DNA of 8,989 bases from Planctomycetota bacterium (GTDB lineage: Bacteria; Planctomycetota; Phycisphaerae; Sedimentisphaerales; SG8-4): the NCBI GenBank assembly GCA_030607345.1, contig JAUWKC010000041.1:1-8989 (forward strand). The letters run 5' to 3'. Positions within the stretch are counted from its first letter, which is position 1; each line of letters begins with the position of its first letter. Below, piece after piece: positions 1 through 5,779 of the stretch. The position numbers and the translations under genes were made by a program. The notes beneath the pieces were generated by a model. The model made no database searches. It worked only from the letters and a program-made list of their open reading frames with translations, and had not been told where the DNA came from.

Positions 1-425
1 AGCGTCTGACGGTTGTGACCGAGGGCCCGGCTTCCTTCGTACACGGTAAGCTCAAGGGTATTGCGCGTACGCGGGAAATCCATCTTATGGGTGAAGGCAT
101 GGAAAAACTATTGAATCTCGTACTTCACATCTCGAGTACGAAAGGAGGCTGCGTTTTTCTCGATGAGGTAGAAAACGGGCTTCACTACACAGGCTTGCCA
201 AATATATGGGAAGCGGTTGGCAAAGCCCTCAGAACTTACAATTGTCAGCTCATTACCACAACCCATAGTTACGAGTGCCTTAAGTCGGCCTGCGAAGGCC
301 TTAGCAGAATGCCGAATGAATTCAGATACATACGTTTGGACAGGAAGGACGATGATATCTCGGCAAACGTATTGAACTATGAGATGGTAGCTACGGCCAT
401 CGAGACCAACCTGGAGATGAGATGA
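1..425 (+). CDS. AAA/ABC-type ATPase, C-terminal part (5' end outside window)
   Basis: This is the C-terminal ~140 residues of an ATP-binding protein of the AAA_15/AAA_21 (OLD-like, SMC/ABC-fold) group. The frame is open through base 3 (codons CGT CTG ACG GTT precede the GTG at 15), so the gene starts upstream of the window. Visible nucleotide-binding parts, in order, are a signature-like loop (LMGEGMEKLLNLVL), a Walker B with catalytic glutamate and D-loop (GCVFLDEVENGLHY), and an H-loop histidine (ITTTHSYE). The Walker A must lie off-window. The stop is at 423-425, one base before the start of a TOPRIM protein gene, so the two are surely co-transcribed. ATPases of this class paired with TOPRIM proteins occur in OLD, Gabija and PARIS defence systems, where the ATPase is the sensor. 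That role is inferred here. The ATPase assignment is firm; the subfamily is not. Confidence 0.85.
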   Translation, partial: RLTVVTEGPASFVHGKLKGIARTREIHLMGEGMEKLLNLVLHISSTKGGCVFLDEVENGLHYTGLPNIWEAVGKALRTYNCQLITTTHSYECLKSACEGLSRMPNEFRYIRLDRKDDDISANVLNYEMVATAIETNLEMR

Positions 426-426
426 C

Positions 427-1053
427 TTGGCCGAATCAATAACAATAACACAGAGAAAGGTCCTTCTTGCAGAGGGACGTGATGCTGAATTATTCCTTGT
501 TTGGGCCTGCAGAGAATACCGCCAGGCGCAGGACTTCCAGGTGTTGGATTTCGGCGGTGTCACAGAGTTGGAGAAGTATCTTAGTACCTTAGCTACCGTT
601 GAGGGCTACGCTCGAATCGAAACCTTAGTCATTGCACGAGATGCGGAGACCAATGCTGCCACTGCAGCCGATAGCATTAAGAATGCGTTGGCCGGTATGA
701 ATCTTCCGGTTCCTTCAAATCCATTTGTGTATGCTTCCGGTGTTTCGCAGAAAACCGCGTTCCTGATTTTTCCCGGCCCAAATCAGGAAAACGGAACACT
801 TGAAGACCTTTGTCTGGAAATCGTGAAAGACGACCCAATTATGCCATGTGTCGAAGATTACGTGGAGTGCCTGAAGGGCAAAACGCGAGGGCAACGCGTT
901 AACCATATCTGGAAAAGAAAGCTCCACAGCTTTTTGGCGGGCAAAGATGTCAACCTCATTGGTGCAAGTATTGGCCAAGCTTCATATAGGCGAGCATGGG
1001 CTCCGCAGCATCCGGCGTTGGAACCATTTAAGCAAGTAATTCAGAACATGTAA
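427..1053 (+). CDS. DUF3226-type TOPRIM protein, probable partner of the upstream ATPase
   Basis: A 208-residue soluble protein that resembles the DUF3226 family, a TOPRIM-like fold. Visible hallmarks are an N-terminal acidic motif (KVLLAEGRDAELFL, about residues 11-24), DFGG at about 40, a second acidic motif after a hydrophobic strand (LVIARDAETN), a family-typical FLIFPGPNQENGTLEDL, and a basic KRKLHSFL stretch near 160. The spaced Glu and Asp-Ala-Glu would be the TOPRIM metal ligands. The start is TTG at 427, because no in-frame ATG or GTG occurs before residue ~89 and a GGAG lies at 413-416, ten bases upstream. The gene follows the ATPase stop by one base. By analogy with OLD-family nucleases and the AriA/AriB pair, it may be the nuclease effector of an ATPase-TOPRIM defence unit. 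That is inference; the biochemical role of DUF3226 is not settled to my knowledge. Confidence 0.75.
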   Translation: MAESITITQRKVLLAEGRDAELFLVWACREYRQAQDFQVLDFGGVTELEKYLSTLATVEGYARIETLVIARDAETNAATAADSIKNALAGMNLPVPSNPFVYASGVSQKTAFLIFPGPNQENGTLEDLCLEIVKDDPIMPCVEDYVECLKGKTRGQRVNHIWKRKLHSFLAGKDVNLIGASIGQASYRRAWAPQHPALEPFKQVIQNM

Positions 1054-1122
1054 CGTCGTTGCGAACTGCCTTGCCATCGCTGAAGGACTGAATGCGAGAA
1101 CCGGCGCGAAGCGGCACGTATA

Positions 1123-1545
1123 TCACACCTCAAGTTTTACCAGGTGAGTTTTGAGGAATTTTTCGGCGGCTTTTACGGTTTCGTCCTTGACCGTTGCCGG
1201 GCTCTGGGCGAGCCAGACGGTAAAGTTGTAAAGCTCCTGCGTGTCGACTTGGAGCCATTTTCCATTCCTGTATAAAAATACAGACAAAGTGGTCATCGCC
1301 ATGCGTTTGTTGTCGCTCTGAAAGGGATGGTTCTTGGTCAGAAGATAAAAAAGGATACCTGCTTTGGATATAAGAGTCGGATACAGAGACTTGCCCGAAA
1401 AAGTTTGGAAAGTCGTTCCCAAACAACTCTCCAAAACATTCGGAAAACGGCTTGAGAAATCCGGGATAGGCTCATCGAACGCGAGCATCTCCTGAGCCAG
1501 CTTAAAGGCGATATACTCCACCTCTTTTAGAGTAACGCTCTTCAT
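1123..1545 (-). CDS. Fic/Doc-family (death-on-curing) toxin
   Basis: A 140-residue all-helical protein of the Fic/Doc fold, short like Doc (about 126) rather than full Fic proteins. Family features are the helix LYPTLISKAGILFYLLTKN leading into the active-site loop HPFQSDNKR (residues 73-81), then a hydrophobic helix and a C-terminal helix bundle. Doc phosphorylates elongation factor EF-Tu, while Fic enzymes AMPylate targets; the loop alone does not decide which applies here. The loop is odd: the Asp found two residues after the conserved Phe in Doc (HxFxDxNKR) is Ser77, and the normally small residue before Asn is Asp78. ATG at 1545 is preceded by AGGGA. The start overlaps the antitoxin stop by one base (TAATG), typical of toxin-antitoxin translational coupling. 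The gene is convergent with the TOPRIM gene, and the 69-base gap shows no clear terminator. Confidence 0.85.
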   Translation of the reverse strand: MKSVTLKEVEYIAFKLAQEMLAFDEPIPDFSSRFPNVLESCLGTTFQTFSGKSLYPTLISKAGILFYLLTKNHPFQSDNKRMAMTTLSVFLYRNGKWLQVDTQELYNFTVWLAQSPATVKDETVKAAEKFLKTHLVKLEV

Positions 1546-1802
1546 TATTCCCTGCCTAAGCGTCTAAGGACTTGTCCGTACTCTCGGACGGTTTTGCTGA
1601 CGGCCTTATCAATGAGCTCCTTGTCGGCCTTGCTCAGGGTCTTGCCCAGAATAGCCGCCACATGCTTATTAGAGATGGCAAAGGTCCTTCCGATTCGCTC
1701 AGCCTTTATCTGGCCCTTTTTGACTTTCTTGTACACAGCAATCCTGCTTATACCCAGCAGCCTGGCCAATTGCGGGATAGTAATATATTGTCCTTTTTGC
1801 AC
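1545..1802 (-). CDS. Helix-turn-helix antitoxin of the Fic/Doc toxin
   Basis: An 85-residue basic protein. Residues 6-44 form an excisionase/MerR-like helix-turn-helix with wing (ITIPQLARLLGISRIAVYKK, then IKAERIGRTFAI). The C-terminal third (about 57-85, ending KTVREYGQVLRRLGRE) is an amphipathic, charged segment of the kind that wraps around and blocks a Doc-type toxin. It precedes the toxin gene with a one-base overlap, the usual antitoxin-first order. The start is GTG at 1802, chosen because an AGAGG-type ribosome site sits 8-9 bases upstream and the HTH begins immediately after. Expected roles are to bind the toxin and, by the HTH, repress its own promoter; the repeated GGTTAAC sites just upstream fit that. 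Seen: HTH, size, arrangement. Inferred: toxin neutralisation. Confidence 0.85.
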   Translation of the reverse strand: MQKGQYITIPQLARLLGISRIAVYKKVKKGQIKAERIGRTFAISNKHVAAILGKTLSKADKELIDKAVSKTVREYGQVLRRLGRE

Positions 1803-1854
1803 CGTCGTTGCCTCTTTTAGACTTACAAGTGCTGTATTTATAAGACCTTAGTAC

Positions 1855-1860
1855 AGTATA
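1855..1860 (-). promoter_or_regulatory. Candidate -10 element of the toxin-antitoxin promoter
   Basis: On the minus strand this reads TATACT (5 of 6 to TATAAT), about 53 bases upstream of the antitoxin GTG. No good -35 lies at 16-18 bases; the position where one would sit is inside the inverted repeat at 1866-1890. A weak -35 under an operator suits a self-repressed module, but the assignment is tentative. Confidence 0.35.
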
Positions 1861-1865
1861 TGCTC

Positions 1866-1919
1866 GTTAACCTCAACGCTTGAGGTTAACACAGGTTATC
1901 CATAACGTCTAAGGTTAAC
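1866..1919. promoter_or_regulatory. Putative operator cluster: inverted repeat plus repeated GGTTAAC sites
   Basis: A perfect inverted repeat with 11-bp arms (GTTAACCTCAA at 1866-1876, TTGAGGTTAAC at 1880-1890, spacer CGC). Related copies follow: AGGTTAAC at 1883-1890, AGGTTATC at 1893-1900 and AGGTTAAC at 1912-1919. The start-to-start distances of 10 and 19 bases are about one and two helical turns, so all sit on the same DNA face. The cluster lies immediately upstream of the antitoxin's candidate -10, so binding would cover the -35 zone. The natural ligand is the HTH antitoxin, alone or with toxin (conditional cooperativity). The repeats are seen; the binding partner is inferred. Confidence 0.65.
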
Positions 1920-1932
1920 ATAAAGCACCCGG

Positions 1933-1962
1933 AAAAACAACAGGCAGTTCCGAAGAACCGGC
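1933..1962 (-). terminator. Probable intrinsic terminator of the peptidase/ATP-grasp operon
   Basis: Read on the minus strand, about 25 bases after the ATP-grasp stop, a stem CGGTTC / GAACTG (one G-T pair) closes a TTCG loop, giving a cUUCGg tetraloop, the exceptionally stable kind. It is followed after four bases by a T-rich run (TTGTTTTT at 1940-1933). The short stem and slight delay before the T-run lower the confidence. It would insulate the toxin-antitoxin module from read-through of the operon behind it. Confidence 0.55.
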
Positions 1963-1985
1963 AAATAAAGCCTTTTTCGTGAGGG

Positions 1986-2993
1986 TTATTTGTATCTTCT
2001 AAGTGCGATCTGCAGGATTCGGTCGATGAACTGTTCGTAGCGAAGGCCCGCTTTATCGGCGGCCTCGGCGACCTCCTCACCGTAGGCGAGGTCCGGGTTG
2101 GGATTGGCTTCGAGAACAACGACGTTGCCGTCAGGCGTCAGTCTCAGGTCGATGCGTCCATAGTCGCGAATCTGCAGCACGTGATAGACCCTCCTGCACA
2201 CACGGTCTATTTTCTTGAGCACGGCAACGTCAAGCTCGGCAAAGCCGAATTCTATCTTCCACTTTTCGCGGTAGGCTGCGTTCCATTTTACGCGGTAGGT
2301 GGCGAGCTGAGGCCCCCCGTTTTGCTCGGCTTTGAAAAAACACTCGCGCGCAGGCAGCACCGTCAGCTTCTTGTTGCCGAGGACGCTGACGTAAAGTTCG
2401 CGGCCGGCGATGTATTCTTCGGCGATAACAGGCTGCTCCCATCGCTGGTGCACGAAACGGACACGTTCGGTCAGTTCAGACTCATTGCTCACGAGTGACG
2501 CGTTGGATATGCCCTCGGAGCTGTCTTCGAAGGCCGGCTTGATGACCAGCGGATAGCGAATGGCTTTGGGCACGCGGATTTTCCGGCCGCCGACAAGCCA
2601 CAGAAAACCTGGAACGCGTATCTTATGCAGGCTCAAAAGCTGCTTGCACAATCGCTTGTCGCGACAGAGCATAAGGGCGGTTGGTCCGGCCCCGGTAAAT
2701 GGAATGTCCAGTATCTCAAGCAGCGCAGCGATGTTCTTATCGTGCCGTCTGTTTCCTGCCAACTGCTCGGTGAGGTTGACGACTATGTCCGGCTGCTGTT
2801 CTGTCAGCGAGCTGGCGAGCCCGGCAATGTCCTCGGTTGCTCCCAGGATTGACACATCGTGCCCCATGCCGCGGAGAGTCTCGCTCACATGGTATTCGGT
2901 CGTAGGTTCCTGCCGGGCGGTAGTGAATTCCGGGTCGTCAGCCCGAATCTCCGCTTCGTCCACCAGAACCGTGATATTCAGTCTCTTGGCCAT
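1986..2993 (-). CDS. ATP-grasp ligase of the D-Ala-D-Ala ligase type
   Basis: 335 residues, the length and domain order of D-Ala-D-Ala ligases. There is an N-terminal preATP-grasp domain (about 5-110, with IPFTGAGPTALMLCRDK at 97-113), a central ATP-binding domain (YPLVIKPAFEDSSEG around Lys152, and VIAEEYIAGREL at 189-200), and a C-terminal part with the Mg-binding DYGRIDL (277-283) and LEANPNP (Glu295, Asn297, Asn299). These residues indicate an active ATP-dependent carboxylate-amine ligase through an acyl-phosphate. The substrate is not evident: the pairing with a metallopeptidase, not with mur genes, argues against housekeeping Ddl and for a specialised peptide or amino-acid ligase. ATG at 2993 has AGGAG (CTCCT at 3006-3010 on the plus strand) 12 bases upstream. 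The gap to the peptidase stop is five bases, so the two form one operon. Fold confidence is high, substrate unknown. Confidence 0.85.
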   Translation of the reverse strand: MAKRLNITVLVDEAEIRADDPEFTTARQEPTTEYHVSETLRGMGHDVSILGATEDIAGLASSLTEQQPDIVVNLTEQLAGNRRHDKNIAALLEILDIPFTGAGPTALMLCRDKRLCKQLLSLHKIRVPGFLWLVGGRKIRVPKAIRYPLVIKPAFEDSSEGISNASLVSNESELTERVRFVHQRWEQPVIAEEYIAGRELYVSVLGNKKLTVLPARECFFKAEQNGGPQLATYRVKWNAAYREKWKIEFGFAELDVAVLKKIDRVCRRVYHVLQIRDYGRIDLRLTPDGNVVVLEANPNPDLAYGEEVAEAADKAGLRYEQFIDRILQIALRRYK

Positions 2994-2998
2994 CAGCG

Positions 2999-4015
2999 TT
3001 AATGTCTCCTGTGCAGTCTTAAAGTATTACTCGCGATGGCGGTCAGTAGTGCCGTTACTCCTATGATATCGTCCTTTTTTGCATACAGCTCAAGTGTCTC
3101 GCATCGCCCTATTAACCTGTTGACGAGTTGATGGATGTCATATTTGCGGTGGTCTGTCCACCTTGTTGCATTATCGACGAGCTGCCGGCGGTTCTGTCTG
3201 AGGAATTTTGCCGCCTTGACCAGTCGCGAGGCCCCTGCCTGCCTTGCCGGGAACATTTTTTTCAGACTATCGTCGTAGTATCCTCGAAAGTCGGTGCCCA
3301 GGGACCTGCGCTTTCGTTCGTAGTGCGCCGCTAATGTCGACCTCATTCGCGAGGCTGAGAAGGGAGGATGTCCCTGTACTGTCTGCAGAGCAGGGCGCTC
3401 GCCTATGCCGGCCATAAGCCGCTCGACATACCGCAGTTTTTTAATTACAGGCCAGTCCTTGTACTTTTGCTGCCAGCGGCTTTCCGGCGTCAGCCAGACA
3501 GCGAACGTCTCGGCAAAATCCTCGTCCGGATGTGCCTGGGCGTAATTGTCCTCCAAATGAATCACGTACCGTCTGGAATAGGGCTGCGAGTAATATGAGT
3601 TTGAGTACCTCGCTGAGAATGGGCCGAACAACTGCCGCCATCGCGTCTTCTTATAGAGTTCATAGGCGTAGTTCAGGACATGTCCGCACTCGTGACGCAG
3701 AAGTTTCATACAGGATTGTTCTGTCCCTCCTTCCACTTCGAACATCATTTTCTGCTCAATTTGTTTCAGGCGTGGATGGGCCAGGCAGAACGGAATACCG
3801 ATGATAGGGATTTTGTCGGGACACAGCCACTCGTCGGAGAGGTAGCACGCCGGACGAAAGTGTATGCCTTTGGCGTCGAGCTCGTCGTAGAGCACTTCTA
3901 TAAGCGGCTCAAGGGCCGAGCCGGCTATACGGACATTGAGCCGGCGAACTTGCATCTGGAGGATTTGCTCGTCCGGCAGTTCCTGCCAATTTCTGATAAA
4001 CTGCTCTTTTGCCAT
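2999..4015 (-). CDS. Putative zinc-binding metallopeptidase (HExxH, Peptidase_Mx-like)
   Basis: A 338-residue protein with no signal peptide or membrane segment, hence probably cytoplasmic. HECGH (residues 108-112) within CMKLLRHECGHVLNYAYEL supplies two zinc histidines and the general base. The later HPDEDFAETFAVWL (about 162-175, Glu169) has the form of the third-ligand segment in the putative zinc-binding metallopeptidase family (PF15887-like). The C-terminal ~130 residues are rich in Arg and Lys and look helical. An upstream in-frame GTG at 4093 would add 26 residues, but it has no ribosome site and adjoins the palindrome at the promoter; ATG at 4015 with GGGA about ten bases upstream is preferred. 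It is the first gene of an operon with the ATP-grasp ligase, which suggests one enzyme makes and the other cleaves or releases a peptide bond. The substrate is unknown. Confidence 0.75.
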   Translation of the reverse strand: MAKEQFIRNWQELPDEQILQMQVRRLNVRIAGSALEPLIEVLYDELDAKGIHFRPACYLSDEWLCPDKIPIIGIPFCLAHPRLKQIEQKMMFEVEGGTEQSCMKLLRHECGHVLNYAYELYKKTRWRQLFGPFSARYSNSYYSQPYSRRYVIHLEDNYAQAHPDEDFAETFAVWLTPESRWQQKYKDWPVIKKLRYVERLMAGIGERPALQTVQGHPPFSASRMRSTLAAHYERKRRSLGTDFRGYYDDSLKKMFPARQAGASRLVKAAKFLRQNRRQLVDNATRWTDHRKYDIHQLVNRLIGRCETLELYAKKDDIIGVTALLTAIASNTLRLHRRH

Positions 4016-4094
4016 TGTGCTGTTTCCCGGCTGGGCCGGTCGGAATAACGTCTCGACGCCGAAATTCACCGTTATCTGCGGGCACTGGTTCACA

Positions 4095-4115
4095 ATTTAT
4101 GGCGCCGCCATAAAT
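4095..4115. promoter_or_regulatory. Perfect 21-bp palindrome at the metallopeptidase promoter
   Basis: Arms ATTTATGGCG (4095-4104) and CGCCATAAAT (4106-4115) around a single central base. This is the form of a dimeric repressor operator. It lies 80-100 bases upstream of the preferred peptidase start, at the edge of a possible minus-strand -10. In RNA it could also form a hairpin in the 5' leader. No regulator gene is adjacent, so the ligand is unknown. Confidence 0.6.
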
Positions 4116-4139
4116 AGCATATATCGCCTGTCGTGGCAA
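4111..4139 (-). promoter_or_regulatory. Candidate promoter of the peptidase/ATP-grasp operon
   Basis: On the minus strand TTGCCA (complement of 4134-4139; 5 of 6 to the -35 consensus) is followed after 17 bases by TATTTA (4116-4111), a weak -10. The -10 overlaps the palindrome at 4095-4115, consistent with repression by occlusion. Transcription would then begin near 4104, which leaves the GTG at 4093 with almost no leader and supports translation from 4015. Confidence 0.35.
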
Positions 4140-4203
4140 GCAGACAACTATTCGCTCTTGAGATTTCAATCCTGCGGGTTTTGAACTTCCGGGCCGGCGG
4201 CTC

Positions 4204-4231
4204 TTGTAATCTGCGCCGACTCTAATATAAT
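4204..4231 (+). promoter_or_regulatory. Sigma70-like promoter of the glyS gene cluster
   Basis: TTGTAA (4204-4209, 4 of 6 to consensus) and a perfect TATAAT (4226-4231) are separated by 16 bases. Initiation is expected near 4238, giving a leader of about 35 bases to the glyS ATG. That is too short for a T-box or other tRNA-sensing riboswitch. It is the best promoter visible in the window and points away from the peptidase operon. Confidence 0.65.
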
Positions 4232-4272
4232 GAGACCTTCAAGATTTTGACAGATACTGTTGGGAACCTGAT

Positions 4273-5778
4273 ATGGCCCGGATTACAAAACTCGATGACA
4301 TCGTGTCGCTCTGCAAGAGGAGGGGGTTCATTTTTCAGTCCAGCGAGATTTACGGTGGTCTGGCGAGCTGTTACGACTACGGGCCCCTCGGCGTGGAGCT
4401 CAAAAACAACGTGAAAAAGGCCTGGTGGAAAAGCGTTGTCCGCATGCGGGACGACGTGGTGGGCCTTGACTCCAGCATCCTGATGCACCCGATGGTATGG
4501 AAGGCAAGCGGGCATACCGACGAATTTGCCGACCTGATAGCTGAATGTAAGAAATGCAATGTCAGAACCAGGGTCGACCACCTCAAAGATGCCGAATCTG
4601 CCCCGCCCGACGAGCAGGTCGCCGACGAACGCGGCGAGGAACACACCGAACACGTCGCTCTGGATAAGGCGCTGGCAGGGGCGCAGGATTTGAGCGCCAA
4701 GGTGTGCCCCAACTGCGGCGCGGTCGGTGCGTTTACTGAGCCGATGCCGTTCAGGCTGATGTTCGAGACCCGGATGGGCGCTAACGTCGATGATTCGATG
4801 ACGTTATATCTGCGGCCTGAAACCGCGCAGGGTATCTTCGTGAATTTTGCCAATATCCTGGATACCGCCCGCGTCAGGCTTCCGTTCGGAATTGCCCAGA
4901 CAGGCAAGAGCTTCAGAAATGAGGTGACCACGAAAGCCTTCATCTTCCGCACAAGGGAGTTCGAACAGGCCGAGCTCGAGTTCTTCTGCAAGCCCGGAAC
5001 AGACGAACACTGGTGGAACACATGGAAGGAGCTTCGTTTTAACTGGTACGTGGAGTTGGGAATAAAACCACGGAACCTGCGTTTGCGTAACCACGCGGCC
5101 GATGAGCTGGCCCATTACGCCAAGGCCTGCGTGGATATTGAATATAAGTTCCCATTTGGCAGCGGCGACTGGCAGGAGCTCGAAGGAATCGCCAACCGCA
5201 CCGACTACGACCTGCGCCAGCACCAGCGAGGGATGAGGACCCTCAACAGGTGGTACGAAAACAACCGGGACCTTACAAACATCGAACTCGTGCCGGAAGC
5301 CGAGGACTATGCCTCCGGGCCGCTTTCGTACTTCGACGACGAACAGAAGAAACGCTATATCCCTTACGTGATTGAGCCAAGCGCCGGGATAGACAGAAGC
5401 GCGCTGGCCTTCCTGGTCGATGCCTATGATGAAGAAGAGGTCCGCGGCCAAACCAGAAACCTGCTCAGATTCCATCCTGAGCTGGCGCCGATAAAGGTCG
5501 CTGTCTTTCCGCTGGTCAAAAAAGATGGGATGCCTGAAACAGCGAGAAACATTTACGATGACCTGAAACGCCATTTTGGCTGCTTCTATGACGAGAAAGG
5601 CGCCGTCGGCAGGCGTTATCGCCGACAGGATGAAGCGGGCACGCCGTTTTGTATTACGGTTGACGGCCAAACGAAAGAAGACAACACCGTCACCGTCCGC
5701 CAGCGCGACTCGATGGAGCAGCAAAGAGTATCAACCGACAAACTGTTAAACTATGTTCGTGAAAGATTGGAGGTCTGA
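4273..5778 (+). CDS. glyS: Glycyl-tRNA synthetase, single-chain alpha2 type
   Basis: A 501-residue class IIa synthetase charging tRNA-Gly with glycine in the cytoplasm. It is the single-polypeptide dimeric form (also called GlyQS), not the alpha2beta2 GlyQ/GlyS form. It opens with the diagnostic FIFQSSEIYGGLASCYDYGP. Two Cys pairs, C92-x2-C95 and C145-x2-C148, flank a charged insertion and probably bind zinc. Motif 2 is SFRNEVTTKAFIFRTREFEQ with Arg215 and Glu217; motif 3 is IEPSAGIDRSALAFL (367-381). The anticodon-binding domain spans about 407-497 (KVAVFPLVKKDG onward). The length matches the family (about 460-510). ATG at 4273 has GGGA seven bases upstream, and the protein begins at the conserved N-terminus. 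It leads the plus-strand cluster, and the next gene starts one base after the stop. The complete set of motifs indicates an active enzyme. Confidence 0.97.
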   Translation: MARITKLDDIVSLCKRRGFIFQSSEIYGGLASCYDYGPLGVELKNNVKKAWWKSVVRMRDDVVGLDSSILMHPMVWKASGHTDEFADLIAECKKCNVRTRVDHLKDAESAPPDEQVADERGEEHTEHVALDKALAGAQDLSAKVCPNCGAVGAFTEPMPFRLMFETRMGANVDDSMTLYLRPETAQGIFVNFANILDTARVRLPFGIAQTGKSFRNEVTTKAFIFRTREFEQAELEFFCKPGTDEHWWNTWKELRFNWYVELGIKPRNLRLRNHAADELAHYAKACVDIEYKFPFGSGDWQELEGIANRTDYDLRQHQRGMRTLNRWYENNRDLTNIELVPEAEDYASGPLSYFDDEQKKRYIPYVIEPSAGIDRSALAFLVDAYDEEEVRGQTRNLLRFHPELAPIKVAVFPLVKKDGMPETARNIYDDLKRHFGCFYDEKGAVGRRYRRQDEAGTPFCITVDGQTKEDNTVTVRQRDSMEQQRVSTDKLLNYVRERLEV

Positions 5779-5779
5779 A

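Noticed and set aside
1054..1122. tRNA gene, attachment site or bidirectional terminator between the convergent genes
   Set aside because: There is no cloverleaf, no clear hairpin with T-run and no duplicated end sequence in these 69 bases.
1838..1860. SOS/LexA-like elements (CTGT ... ACAG) near the toxin-antitoxin promoter
   Set aside because: The half-site spacing does not fit the CTG-N10-CAG box.
1896..1904. DnaA-box-like TTATCCATA within an iteron-like array, suggesting a replication origin
   Set aside because: It is a single imperfect box, with no AT-rich unwinding element beyond ordinary intergenic sequence and no replication gene; the repeats are better explained as the antitoxin operator.
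2181..3066. Plus-strand open frames opposite the ATP-grasp gene
   Set aside because: The minus-strand ATP-grasp protein with complete catalytic motifs explains this stretch.
4016..4093. 26-residue N-terminal extension of the metallopeptidase from GTG at 4093
   Set aside because: It lacks a ribosome site and begins next to the promoter palindrome; the internal ATG at 4015 is better placed.
4232..4272. T-box or other tRNA-sensing leader before glyS
   Set aside because: The leader is only about 35 bases from the predicted transcription start and contains neither a T-box sequence nor a stem with terminator.
4804..5724. 306-codon minus-strand open frame antisense to glyS
   Set aside because: It lies wholly within the well-supported glyS coding sequence, has no recognisable domain and no ribosome site of note; open antisense frames are common in GC-rich codon patterns.
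5753..5779. Longer start for the YhcH-family protein overlapping glyS
   Set aside because: The GGAGG six bases before the ATG at 5780 and the family's usual N-terminus favour the shorter form.
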